Shown here: positions 39,701 through 51,700 of the stretch, in pieces | Layout: the number at the start of each line of letters is the position of its first letter | Numbering within the stretch: the first letter of the stretch is position 1 | Source: Phoebastria nigripes | Taxonomy: Eukaryota; Chordata; Aves; Procellariiformes; Diomedeidae | Direction of reading: 5' to 3' | DNA: 64,000 nucleotides | NCBI GenBank assembly: GCA_035582835.1 | Contig: JAYKAV010002766.1 | Span: forward strand, 645,521 to 709,520 | Made by a program: the position numbers and the translations under genes | Notes under the pieces: generated by a model | What the model saw: the letters and a program-made list of their open reading frames with translations, nothing else | Told to the model about the DNA's origin: nothing | The model's database searches: none

Positions 39701-42700
39701 CCATTCCCAAGGTCCACGCGATTAACAGCGGGAAGCCAAGCTGAGCTCAATTTAACTTAATGCTTGACGGTTCAGTCCCCCTCCCTTATAACAATGTCTT
39801 ATTTTTCTTTTTTTTTTTTTTTAAATCCAATAAGCCTGTATGCTGCTCTGATTGCCGAGGCTGGTAAGGGAAGAAAAGGGCCGTTTATTTAAAGTGCACG
39901 TTCTTTCAGGCATGAGCTCATCTCAAAGATATAAAAAACCCCAGCGTCTCTTTGTTCCACGTCTGGCTGCCGGGAGGGAAACGAGGAGTCCCCCACTGCA
40001 AGGAACAATGAGCAAAAAGCAAATGTAAAAGCACCCTCATTAATCAATATATACATTTCTCCAAACCCTTCCCGCTGCCAGCGCCTGCAAGACCCAGGCA
40101 GAGCTCCCTCCGGCAGCCACAGGGAAAACCTTCGGAAGGAGCGGCTCTCTCAAGGGGAGTCCAAGCAAGAGCACCCATCCAGCCCTGAACGGCTGTGCAA
40201 AGGTTTCGGCTCCTGCAAACGGACTGGAGGCTTTTTCCTTCAGAAGCCCAACACTTCATTTCTCTAAATCCTCTTTCTTCCTCGTTTTTTGCTTTTACTT
40301 ACCAAGGACAAGCGTTGCATCTCTCCTGGTGCTCTGGGCTCAGCGCTACAAACCCCAGGGTAAAGCTGCCCCCCTTCAGATCCCAGCCCATCACCCAAAC
40401 CACATCCCTCCTCGCTGCCCACTGCGTCCCCCCGGCAGCAAGTGCGCACGTACCTTCTGCACCTGCAGCTGAGCCGTCGTCTGGTCTTGCTCCAGGCGGA
40501 TGGGACCGAGAGCCATCAGCTTCCGCTTGGTCTCGGCCACCCAGGCCAGCTCTGCNTCGGCCGCCTGCTCGTACTGGCACACGGGAGAGGACAGGCAGCG
40601 CACGTTAGCGACCGGCAGCAGGGATGGAACACACGGCAAGTTGGGGANGGTGGGAGACATGGGGGGACCCAGCGGGATGCGAGGGACGAACGCCTCGCCC
40701 GGGCATGCAGAGGCAGGGAGGGGAAGGGGACATTGGTGTGGACACAGGTTTCTGACTCCACGCTCCTCTCCGAGAGGAACGGCAGCCGCTGTCCCACGGC
40801 CGGCAGCTCCTGCAGTTGGTTTCAGGGCATGGAGCAACACCGCACCACAGGCGCTCCGCACAGCAGAGCACAGTGGAGCAACCACCTTTCCCCACACCCT
40901 CCCTGCCCACAGGGAAAGAGACGCCTCTATTTTACGCGATCATTTTGCTCGCACGTTCAGCTTCGTGGAGTCAGCGCTCAAAGCCAGCGAGGGCAGTTAT
41001 TCACAGCACTCCACAGCCTCCAGTCCGTGCAGAACAAGCCTTTTTTGAGAGGACCGTTCGCCTGGAACAAATCCCCATGCTATCACAACAGGGGATGACA
41101 TTTTTCCAGGCTTGAAAGTCACCTGTCATTGGTTTTACACCATCTACTTCACCCACGCAAGCAAAAGCCAGCAGGCGGGATAACACGGTGCCGTCCAGGA
41201 GTTATCCTATCCAAACCACATGCAACGGGACGGGTCAGGAACCAGCCCCGCTGCCACACACCACTGGTGGGGCCAGTTCATTTCTTGGTGTTTCCCGATG
41301 GGATCTGGCCCTCCCGTTGGGCTGCGCTCGCTATCCCTCCTGCCGCCATTGCGCTGCACGGGCTGGAGCGGGGCCGAGCCGCTCGCTCCCACTCTGCCGA
41401 GAAAGCCTGACAGCCTCCAGCGGGGTTATTAAATTACCTGTTGAGACCTCTGAATAGCAGCATCGATTTCTTCCACCCTCTGCTTGATGGTGTCGCTGAC
41501 CAGCTTGTAGCGCTCGTTGGTGTCCGACACGAGTTTATCCAGCCCTTCGCGGGCTCGCCAGGGAACCAGCTCCAAAAGAGCTCGGCTCACCTCGTTCACC
41601 GTGTCCAGGATCAGCCTGTGCTCCATCACCTCCTTCTTCAGCTCCTGTGGAAGGCACCGATGGACACATGTCCTCCTCAGCGCTCTGCAGGTGACATCCC
41701 TCTCCAGCTCTTCCCCAGCCTCTCAAAACAGCGAGCAAATCCCCGCCGGCTCCCACCCTCGCGTCCCCATCCTCCTGGGTGCTGCTCTGCCAGCCCCCAC
41801 CTTTTGCCTCTGCTGGAACTGGGGTATCTGCTCGCCGGCGGGGGACTGTCCCCCGCTGGAAGCCAGCTCGTCCTCCACTTTGCTCATCCAGCCGGTGAGC
41901 TCTTCGTGCGTGGACTGGAACTTGGTGGCCAGCTGCCGAGCCTGCTCCAGCGTGCGCAGCGCCTTGGAGCTGGCGGCGGTGATGTCCGAATAGCGGGTCT
42001 TAATTCCGTCCAGCTTCTCCTGGATCAGCAACACCTCCTCCCCTGCGAGACAGCAGCAAGGGGCAAATGATGCTGGGCCGGGGGGGCTGCAGGAGCCACC
42101 TGCCCTGTTCCCCCCATTTTAAATACCTAATTTCAGTCTCACTTTTCTTTATATCAGTGCAACTTCACAGCCTATTTTTACAGCCAGGAAGCTACTCTTA
42201 GAGCTGACATTTTCTACCAGCCAGCGTAACGTCCACCTCCTCCCTGGAATAGGATGGAAGCGTGCTGCGAAGCCTGGCTTTGCCACAAGCCCCGAAGCCA
42301 CCACAACTCAGTTCTCAACTAACATGTCACAGCTCCAAGAAAAAAGGTCCAGTTCACTCTTTACTGCTATTTCCGAGAGGACGAGAAACTGCAAGCCAAA
42401 TTCTTTGTAATCACTCTTCCTGCTACACGGCTCCCACAAGGACAGAGGTCTGTACATCTGCTCTGAGCAGACCACATCTGAAGGAAATGCATCGCCCCGA
42501 CCTTTCTTCCCACTCATAAACATAAACTCACACCCACGTGGCAACAGCAACAACTGCTCAGTATGGGAAAGCAATATTAGGAAAGGGCTGGGTGTATTTT
42601 TAACCTCTTTCCATGTGATTTAGCAGCTGGATGCAATGAGAAAACCCTCCCTCATGTTGCAGGGCTGCTCAGCGCTGAGCATCACCATCCTGGCGGTGGG

Positions 42701-45700
42701 AATCACCCGCTCACGGAGCTGCGAGGTTGGTACTTGGGATTTACTAAGCTGGAGTGCTTGTAGCTCAGCATCCAAGGCTGGATGCAAAACAGCTACTTTG
42801 GGAGTATCCGAAAGGAAATTAGACCTGAGGGAGAACAGCCTCCCCCGAACAACGTATCACTGCAGAGCACGGACTTCCCAGGGAAGACCATGCGGAGGAT
42901 GGGGGGCTTCCCAGACCCCCAGCATGGGCCCGAGNGCGCCCAACTCTTTGTGTTACCTGTGGTTTGCTTCAGAAGAGCTTGCCCGTTTCTAATGGCTTGG
43001 TCCACATTCTTCTTCCTGTTCACAATTTCCTCGTTCAAAGCCTGGAGAGAAAGGCAAATTGGGGTTACCCTTCTGCAGGCAGGTCCCCAAGTCCTGCCAG
43101 CCAGTGCTGGCCAGAGATGCTAAGCAGAGCACGAACTGCTTCTACCGAGCATGGGAAGGGTGGACAACAGATCTGATACTTGTCCAGTCAACCTTCTCCT
43201 GCTACGGGACTTATTGGGACTTCTGGGATCCAAAGGCTCAAATCTTAGAGCAAACCCATCCCAACCCATTGGATATGTGTTACCGAAGAATTTGCNCTTG
43301 TATTAGACATAACCTCACTCTTGAAAAGAGCTTGCATGGCCCCCGGGGAGCGGAAGCAGACGGCTTCCTTGGTGGCCAGCCTGGCTCAGAAAACCCACCA
43401 GGCTTTTCAAGCTCTCATTCTTGGAAACGGCATCCAGCTTTCTAAAGGCACGGGGTGGCCAAGCTTGCTCAGACATTGTTCACAAAGCAAATGAATCACT
43501 TGAAGTTTCCCCCCTGGGAAATCCATTTTTGGGGCCACAATTATTGTTTTTAACACATGAAATCTCTTTACACTTCTGCAAGCCTAGAAGAGAACCAGCA
43601 GTGGAACAAGCTTTGCAAAATTAGTCAGACCAGAAACAAAAATAAAACCAGATAAATGCAACAAAATAAACAACATAAACATGGAAGAAAATGGAAAATA
43701 CCAGCTGGTCGGCATGCTGCTTCTGCAGGACGTCCCGTTTGTAATCCTTTACGGATACCGAGCCGAGCTTGTCCTCGACCTCAGCCAGCCAGTTGAGCAC
43801 TTCCACCTCCTCCTCCCCAAAGAGCCTGGCGTTAGACAGCGCCTGATCCAGCAGCGCTGCCTTCCGGCAGCACCGGTCGTGGACCTCGCCGTAGCGGGTC
43901 TGCAGAGAGTCTAGCTTCTCTGCCAGCAGCCTCCGCTCAGCGGCACAGCTCAGGGAGGAGAGGGACTGCCCGACACCGACCACCCGAGACACGTCGGCCG
44001 CGTGGCTCTCTATCTCTTCCTCTAGAGCCTGAATGCCGGGAGGATAAAATGGACAACAGAAAGGAAAATGAGTGAAAAAATGGATTAAAAAAAAACCAAA
44101 ACACAAAAGGGGAAACAGAAACAATGAACGCAACTGAAGGAATGAAGGAGACATGAAACCCACCCGTGAACGGGCAAACTGCATCAAAATAAAAAAAGGT
44201 TTAAAAGAAACACAAGAACAGGAATGGTTTTTCTATCCAGAGCCAGATACATTCACTGCAAGGTGCAAAGACATCAGCGTAATATTTACCCACACTGGTG
44301 GGTTAGGGTTTGCAGCCTTCTCTGTACATAAGGCAGCCTGGATAACTCCTCCAGTACTTGTTCGTGNCAAAAACCCCCTCGCCATGGCAGAAACAACCAC
44401 CTGAATGGGACCCGATACCAACCACCTCCATCGGCAGCTCCCGTTCACACACGGGTCCTACCTTGTGCCGACTGATCTGCTGCTGGATTTTGGCAGTCTG
44501 GGTACCGATGGGCTCAGAGTTGGCCAGCTTCTTCTCCGTCACCGACAGCCAGTCCGACACGGGCTCTGTGGTTTCGTGGAACTGCTTCGCCAGGACCAAG
44601 ATGTCCTCCAGCTGCTTCTGCCTATAGTAAGGACATAATAAACCGCTTAGGAGCNGCTCCCTGTCGGAGCCAGGCATGGGAAGCAGCTCCGAGCGATGGG
44701 AAGAGGGAACCAAAGCGGCCCTGTTCGGTGCAAGGGCAATTGCAAAATAAGCTTTTTTCTGCAGCTGTGTCTTTGGGGTCCAGTTCACCCCCCGGGGAAG
44801 GCAGCAGAAAGGCTACCCCGTTGTGCTGCTTTTCTTCTGATCCTATCACTATCTCAGAGATCCTCCGATGTACTCAGCTTGTGGTNGGGCTCTTGGTGTT
44901 TCAGAGCTGCTGAGCTTCTGTTCAAAGACAGCCTGGCAGCAGTACAAGTCCTAGATGGACAGTCCATCTAGTTGNCAGTGATTTAAAACACTGGGAGGTC
45001 AAACGTGGCTCTCAGAAGTGACTTTATAACCTCAATATTAGCTTATGTAGCAACAAGCAACTCATAAATGAGATTCAGGCAGCAGAAAGGTGTCAACAGG
45101 ATGTTGCCGCTAAAGCTAAATGTTAACACTTAAAGGAATAAAAATAACATCCATCCCCTGCAGGGAATTTATTTAATCTGAGCTCTTCCCTGCCATTGTA
45201 AACCACCGCTATCAACTTCAGCTCCCAAACAGACTTTGATTTCTCATGTTTTCCAGCTGTTTCCAGGATGTATCTGCACAGAAATCTCTGCCAGCTTCCC
45301 ACNTGTTGTAACCCCAAGCTCCGGGGCACCATGAATCGCAGGACGAGCTGGCCCTGTGTTTCTGGCCAGCGGCACAGACCCTCTCACCTGCCGGCCGCCC
45401 TGCCCAGCAGCCCTGCCCAGCGGCGCTCCAGGCTCTCCAGCTGGCCAACGATCTTCTCCCGATCCGCAGGCTCGGCCGACTGCGCGATCCTCCCTCCCTC
45501 CGCTTGGATCATCTCAACGGTGGCCTTGCGATCGTCCAGGAGCCGCTGGAGCAGCTTTAGCATCAGCAGTGAAACAGAGGAGGATAAAAGTTACCAGACT
45601 GGATCAGCAGAACCTCTTCTAGTCCTCAGAGATAGCAAATCTCTAATTGTGGCTGAAAACCACTGTAAGCACAGGGCTGAGACCAAAGCCAGCCCCGTGG

Positions 45701-48700
45701 GACAGCCTCTGCCATCAAAACCAGTTCAAAAAAAAAATTAATAGTATAATAATATGCTTTAACTTCTGGTGAGCCCTGAAGTGGTCAGGCAGTTGGACTA
45801 GACGATCATTGTAGGTCCCTTCCAACTGAAATATTCTATTCTATTCTAAAAGAGATTCAAAGCACTTCTGTGCCAGAGAAGTTTTCAGAGGCTTCCCCAT
45901 CACCCCCCCAAACTTATGAAGATCAAGTTTTTAACTTTCACTTTAAATAAATTTCCTCTTCAAAGTCTCAATACGTCGGACCAAGCCTCGGTAAGAATTC
46001 ATTTCTAAAATGTTTTACCACGACCACACTTGAACTTTCATCCGCCTGCTCACAAGGGCAGGCGCCGACCCAGGCTGTTATCTCTGCGAACACCGGCACG
46101 CCTCGGGTTGCTTCTTACAGTTTGTACGTTCATTTTGTCCAAATACCCAAACCGGTACCTACAATGCCAGCTTGCTCCTGACACAGCAGAATTACCAGCA
46201 CAAACAAAACTTAGGGCTGGAAAAACACGGCCGACCAGCAAAACCAGCAGCAAACTTCAAGAGGCAGTGGTACAATAAAGTAACGCTGGTGATTTAGACG
46301 ATGGAGATAGCGAGTGTGGGCAAACGAGCTGTCTGTTTATTACATTAGGATGTGGGGAACCAGGAGATCCACCGTGAAAGAAGCAGGCTTGTGGACATCC
46401 CAGCTACGCCTGATCTGTTACAGTTAGACCCCCAAAATATTGCCTGTCTGCCCAGAGCTCCCCCTCCCATCGAGCCAATCGTTGCCCTGTGCTCACTCAC
46501 CTTCTGCTCCTGGATCTGAGCTTTCACCACCTTGTACTCCGCAGAGGGAGGTTTCTGGTTGGAGATGAGCTCCTCGGTGTCCGCCAGCCAGCTCAGCAAC
46601 GGCTCCAGGGCATCCTGAAACTTCCCGCAGTGCAACAGAGCCTCTTGCAGCTGAGCAACTCTTTGGGCCACCTGCACCCCAGACACAACCCCATTGCATG
46701 GTCAGGCTGGTGACACATTGACACCGGAGCCTCAGCTCCCTGTCGAGGACCCCCTTCTTCTACCAGACCCCAATGGGGCCGAGAGAAACCAGTTACAGCC
46801 CCTCCCCACGCTCTCACCTTCTTGTTGAGAGTGTTCCAGCGGGTGTTGATTTCTTCCATGTCATGCTCCAGCCCTTGGACATCACAGTTTTTCCCGGCAC
46901 TTTGGATGAGTCCTTGACCAACTCCATTGACTTGCTGTAGTTTTAGCTGGAGAGGATCCACTTGCTCCTTCTGGAACAGCTGGGGATGGGAAGGAGGGGA
47001 GAGAAAAGGTATTTATAACCTGTGAGCTGCTCTTACAACCCCTCCATCATTCCATAGATACAACAGGCTTTCTTCTCTAGAGAAGATACAGTAGCTACTT
47101 GCACTGATTTTATTAGAGTTGTGCAAGTTTGTCTAACTCGTCCCGCGCCTTGACCCAGTAACACAGATGTCGCAGGCATTCACTGGTGTGGAGCACAGCT
47201 TGGGATCTGTACACATCCACCTCTGCTTTTAAATGGGTAAATCCCCTTTTTCCAAGCACTGGAGTAAGGTGGAGAGAGCAAATCNGGGAAGAAATGAGAG
47301 CGTCGGCTCTGGTCAGCCATCAGATTGGGAAATAATGCTCCTGGGGAAAAACCCAAAGCAATTCTCACAGTGATACTATTGAGAACAGAGACCTGACATC
47401 ACATGAGTTTTGTTAACCACAAAATTACAGACACTGAGAAGCTAGCTGTATTTCGACAGACAAAGGCAATAGGCAATTAATGTGCTAGTCGTTTACTGCA
47501 CCGCATATTTGGCATGCTCCTGCCTGGGAATCCTGTGGGGAAAAGCTTTTTAAACCAAAAAAGATTTGATAGGGAAGGGGGAGGAGAGTGAATGAAGCTC
47601 CCCATTGTAAAGAGAGGCAGCAAGGAAAATCCTGTTTCCGTGAAGGAGATAAGTGCTCTTTATCAGAACTGTGGATCTGCTCTAACTACCCGCTGACGCG
47701 GCCGCCCATGCACGGTCCCTCTCCGGCACTGCTGGGGCGGCCGCACAGCCCGGTGCCAAGGGACAAGCCTGCTGCTTCCCCATAGCGAATAGCACAAGCC
47801 CCAAAAAAAGGGAATGGGGTCCTTCATCGCTTACTCTGGTCCCTTGGACCACTAGCCCATCCAGAGCACAGGTCACCCCGCACCCAGCGCTGGACAGGAT
47901 CAGAGCCCTCAGCCCTGTCGCAACGTTTTCTCTTTGGAAAGCAGAGGGGATCGCAGCCAGCTGCCTGCTTTCTCAAGTGTGCCTCCTCCTCACGTGCNCG
48001 AGAATATACGGACGTTGACAGCATTGAAAAATTCCCACTCAGATGCAAGATCTCTCCTAGCAGAGCAGCGGCTCGTGGATGCCACAGCTCTCCGGACCCA
48101 GCAATCGCTTTACCTCCGAAGGAACACAAGGCAGGAAAAAAACCCCAGACACACAGAATACCCCAAACACACGCTAAAAAAGTTCCCAGCCTGAGCAAGA
48201 GGAGTTACCTTGACTTTCTTCACCCCATTTTCAAAGAAAAAGCTATTCCTTCCCATNGGAGCTCAGCTACTCCAGGGCAGGGAGGTATCACTCCAGGACA
48301 CAAAGCGAAGGGTGTGCTGGCAGACATTGTCCAGAGCTGTTTGCTCAGGGAGAATTATGCCACGGTTATAAGAAATAAATGGTGACATGAAATCACCGAT
48401 TCCCCGGCTGCTTCTCCTGTTACTGTTTATATATGGAGCTGGCTGTTAGAGCAGCCAAACCCACAAAAGGATCAGGCTGATAAGTCTGGCATGCCGGGCT
48501 GGGTCCGAGCCCTCCGTACGCTGCAAAAACAAACTTCAGGGCTTCAAAGCAGCTGGGCAGGGAGGGAGCCCCACAGAAAGCCCGGCCATCAGACCACGGG
48601 TACCTGCAACACACGAATCGGTCCAACCCGACAACCTGACGCTGCAATCGTTACAAAGATAATCACGCTAATGGCCTGAGGAGTTAGCATGTCAAACACA

Positions 48701-51700
48701 CTTGTTTTTCTTTGCTCATGAAATGTTCCAGCAATTTAGTTCATTAACCTCACTGTGACTCAGCTTTGAAACAAATATTTAACGTACACCCTTTGCTGGG
48801 CAGGGAAAGGCAGAGCGCGAGGTGTCCTGCCCAGGCAAAGTGGCTGGACAGACATCTTGGCGAGCAGAAGGACATCTGCTCCACCACACCTCCTCCTCGC
48901 TCCCAGAAATGCTTCCCAAAGCATCCCCTCGCTTTCTGTTTCCCTCATCTCCCGGGCAGCCACGGTCCTTAACCCCACCGCTGCCGAACGCAGAGCCCAG
49001 CCCCGTGGTGGGAAGAACTGGCAGTGCCCAGGCATCGCCCCGGTGCAGACCCAGAGCTGCCAACGGCTTGAACAACGTTTGAGCAAGGGGAAGATTTATG
49101 GAGTTAACAATCAGAGATGCTGCACATAAAATAAGGGTCCCACCAGCGAGGACACGCTGACACCAAAGCAGTGAATTTCAGACAACAGACGTACAATGGC
49201 AAGAACCCGACGGCTCTTTTTCCTCGCTAAGGTCCACACCGGGTGCCCCAGCCTGGGCTCACATGGACCCCCCCCCCCCCCCATGAGAAAGCATCTCTCC
49301 AAGCCCCTCCATGTGCATTTCTCAAACGGGTGGCACAGCCAAAGGATGAGTAATTGCTACCGAATCGGGACTTTCAGCGCTGACTAACTTCTGATGTCTC
49401 CTCAGTGATATTTCTCCTAATCCAGATGGCAGTAAATCAGCGCTCGGCTGTGGGAACTCCACCACCGAGGTCTCTCCAGGCGAAAGCTGCTAGCACAGCA
49501 CGGTAAAGCAAATCCCCAAACACCAGAGAGAATTTGAGCCCCTTCCCGCATGCGTTCAGAGCTGCAGCACCTTATTGCTCGCTTAAAAAGCTACAGGAAG
49601 CGATGACTGCACGGGACAGGAATTATTTGCACTTAATTTGTTTTACAGGATTCTCTCTTCCGAGATATTTTCTGCTTCAAAGATGGGAACCACCCTGCCA
49701 GGCTCCAGCGAGAAGGTTTTTCTAAAGTCTGTGATTTATGTCTGAGTGACCATAATGTACTTTAATAAGCCAAAAAAGTTCAAGACAACAGTTTAGGTCA
49801 TAAAGCAGTGATAGTCTTTTGCCTCCCCTACTTATAAAACCACACAATTCCCCCCCCCAACTTTTTGCCTGCTAAATTCAGGCTGAATTCAGGAGGGAGA
49901 AGGCTGTTTCAAAGCCTGAACTCTGCAGATCATAGCCGTGAGTTACCGAGCGGGCTTCCATCTCCCACCCACCCCTCAAGTGCAAAATAAAGCGATTTCT
50001 GCGCCTGAAACCCCATCTGCGAGCGCCTGAGCAACAAATACCTCGTTATCTGGAACGAATCCATCTGGTAGAGCAGGAGGCCCTTCTGCGATGAGAGCAG
50101 TGGCACAGGGTCCCTCCATGCCCGCAGGCACCTCTCCCTCGCCGGGTGCCGGGGAAGGGGCACCCCCACGGCTGGGGGGACGGAGGGTGTCCCCCGGCAC
50201 GGCTCCGGGGAGGGTTTGTGCGGTAGGTGCTGCGGTGGAGGGTGCGCCCGGCAGCTCGTGCAGCTCTGGGGTGTTGGGTCCCTCTGGAGGGGGTGGGAAG
50301 GTGGAGGGGAGACCCTCCATGCCCGGCGGCGTGGAGACACCGTCCCAAGCTGCCACCTCCGCTGCGGGCACTCCCGCAATGGGGTCATCCTCCAAAGCCG
50401 GCGCTTCGGTGGATAGGTGCTCCAGGATGGGCAGCACAACTATGTTGGCAAAGTCATCTGTATCCCCCAAGGCTGCTACTGGCCCCCCCACTGCCAGCGG
50501 CGCAGGGTCACCACCGAGACCCCTGACACCGGAGACGAGTGGGTCGGCCACTTCTGGTGGCACAGTGGCAAGAGGCACATCAGCAAATGGTGGTGGGGCA
50601 TCCAGAAGCTCTTCCACAGCCAAGGGTATGGCAGTGGTAGTAGCATCTGGAAGTGGGTGCTCAATACATGGTTCCTCAGCATCCATGGTAGGATCCCCAG
50701 TGGCTGGTGGTGTCTCCTGAGCCTGGGGCTCTGGGACAGCCACATCCGCTGTTGCTGCTGGGTCGGCTGGAACATAAAGCCCCCCAACATCCCACAGGAA
50801 GGCATCGGGAGCATGCCTCACAATGGGCGATGTGCTGGGAAGCTCTTCTGGGTCAGCCGGGCTGGCAGCACGCGGGACCCCCTCACTCAGCACCACGGTA
50901 TGGCACTGTGCCGCCGGCTGGTCCTCCCAGCCGCAGGCAAACAGCAAGTCCAGGTCTCCCGGCTGCAGGATGGCTGCCGGTGCCTCCCCATGCATGACAG
51001 CCACCTCCACAGGGGACCCCTCGGAGTGGGCAGCCCCTTCCAGAGCCAGGCCCTGGCCCAGGGGAACCATTTCCCATGGGAGGTCCTCAACAGGCACCAG
51101 GGATGTCATCAGAGCCTCAGAGCCCAGCTCTGATGCAGAGCCGGCATGGAAAGGCAGCAGAGAACCACGGCAAGCATCCCCGCTTTCTGCCAGATGAGTC
51201 TGGCCCTCAGCTCCATCAATCTCTGATCCCAAATCTGTGGCTTCATCCTCAGAAACGAGTTCTGGGACATCCCAGTTGAACTCTGTCCTTCCAGGCAGAA
51301 GGTGGTGGGTCCCGGACGGATCCGTTCCCTCGACATCGTCCCCATTGTGCTGCGGAGGGGACTGTAGCTCCTCCGCCACTGTTTCGGGAGCTGGGGGCTG
51401 GCAGGGGGACACTTGGCCAGGACAGGTCTCCTTGGGGAGCTGCGATGCTTCACCATCGGGGACCAGCAAGTCTTGGTTATCTTCACCCCACCCCACTGGA
51501 GCGCTGGGGTAACCAGCTCCCTCCAAGCCAGAGGCTGGACGTGCGCCCATGTCGGGAGATGGCATCCCACCAGCCACCAGCACCGCCACCGCGCAACCGT
51601 CCACAAACTCCAGGTCCACCAGTGGGTCAGGTGCATCCTCCTCCATCAGTGCTGGAGAGCACTGCCAGAGGGAGCCCGGCCCCGCCGCGGCCACGGGGCT

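Noticed and set aside
49979..50041. 21-codon extension of the giant exon frame (ending IALFCT)
   Set aside because: It begins with GTATTT, a splice donor in frame with exon 46818-46979; read as intron. An intron-retained short protein is possible but unsupported.
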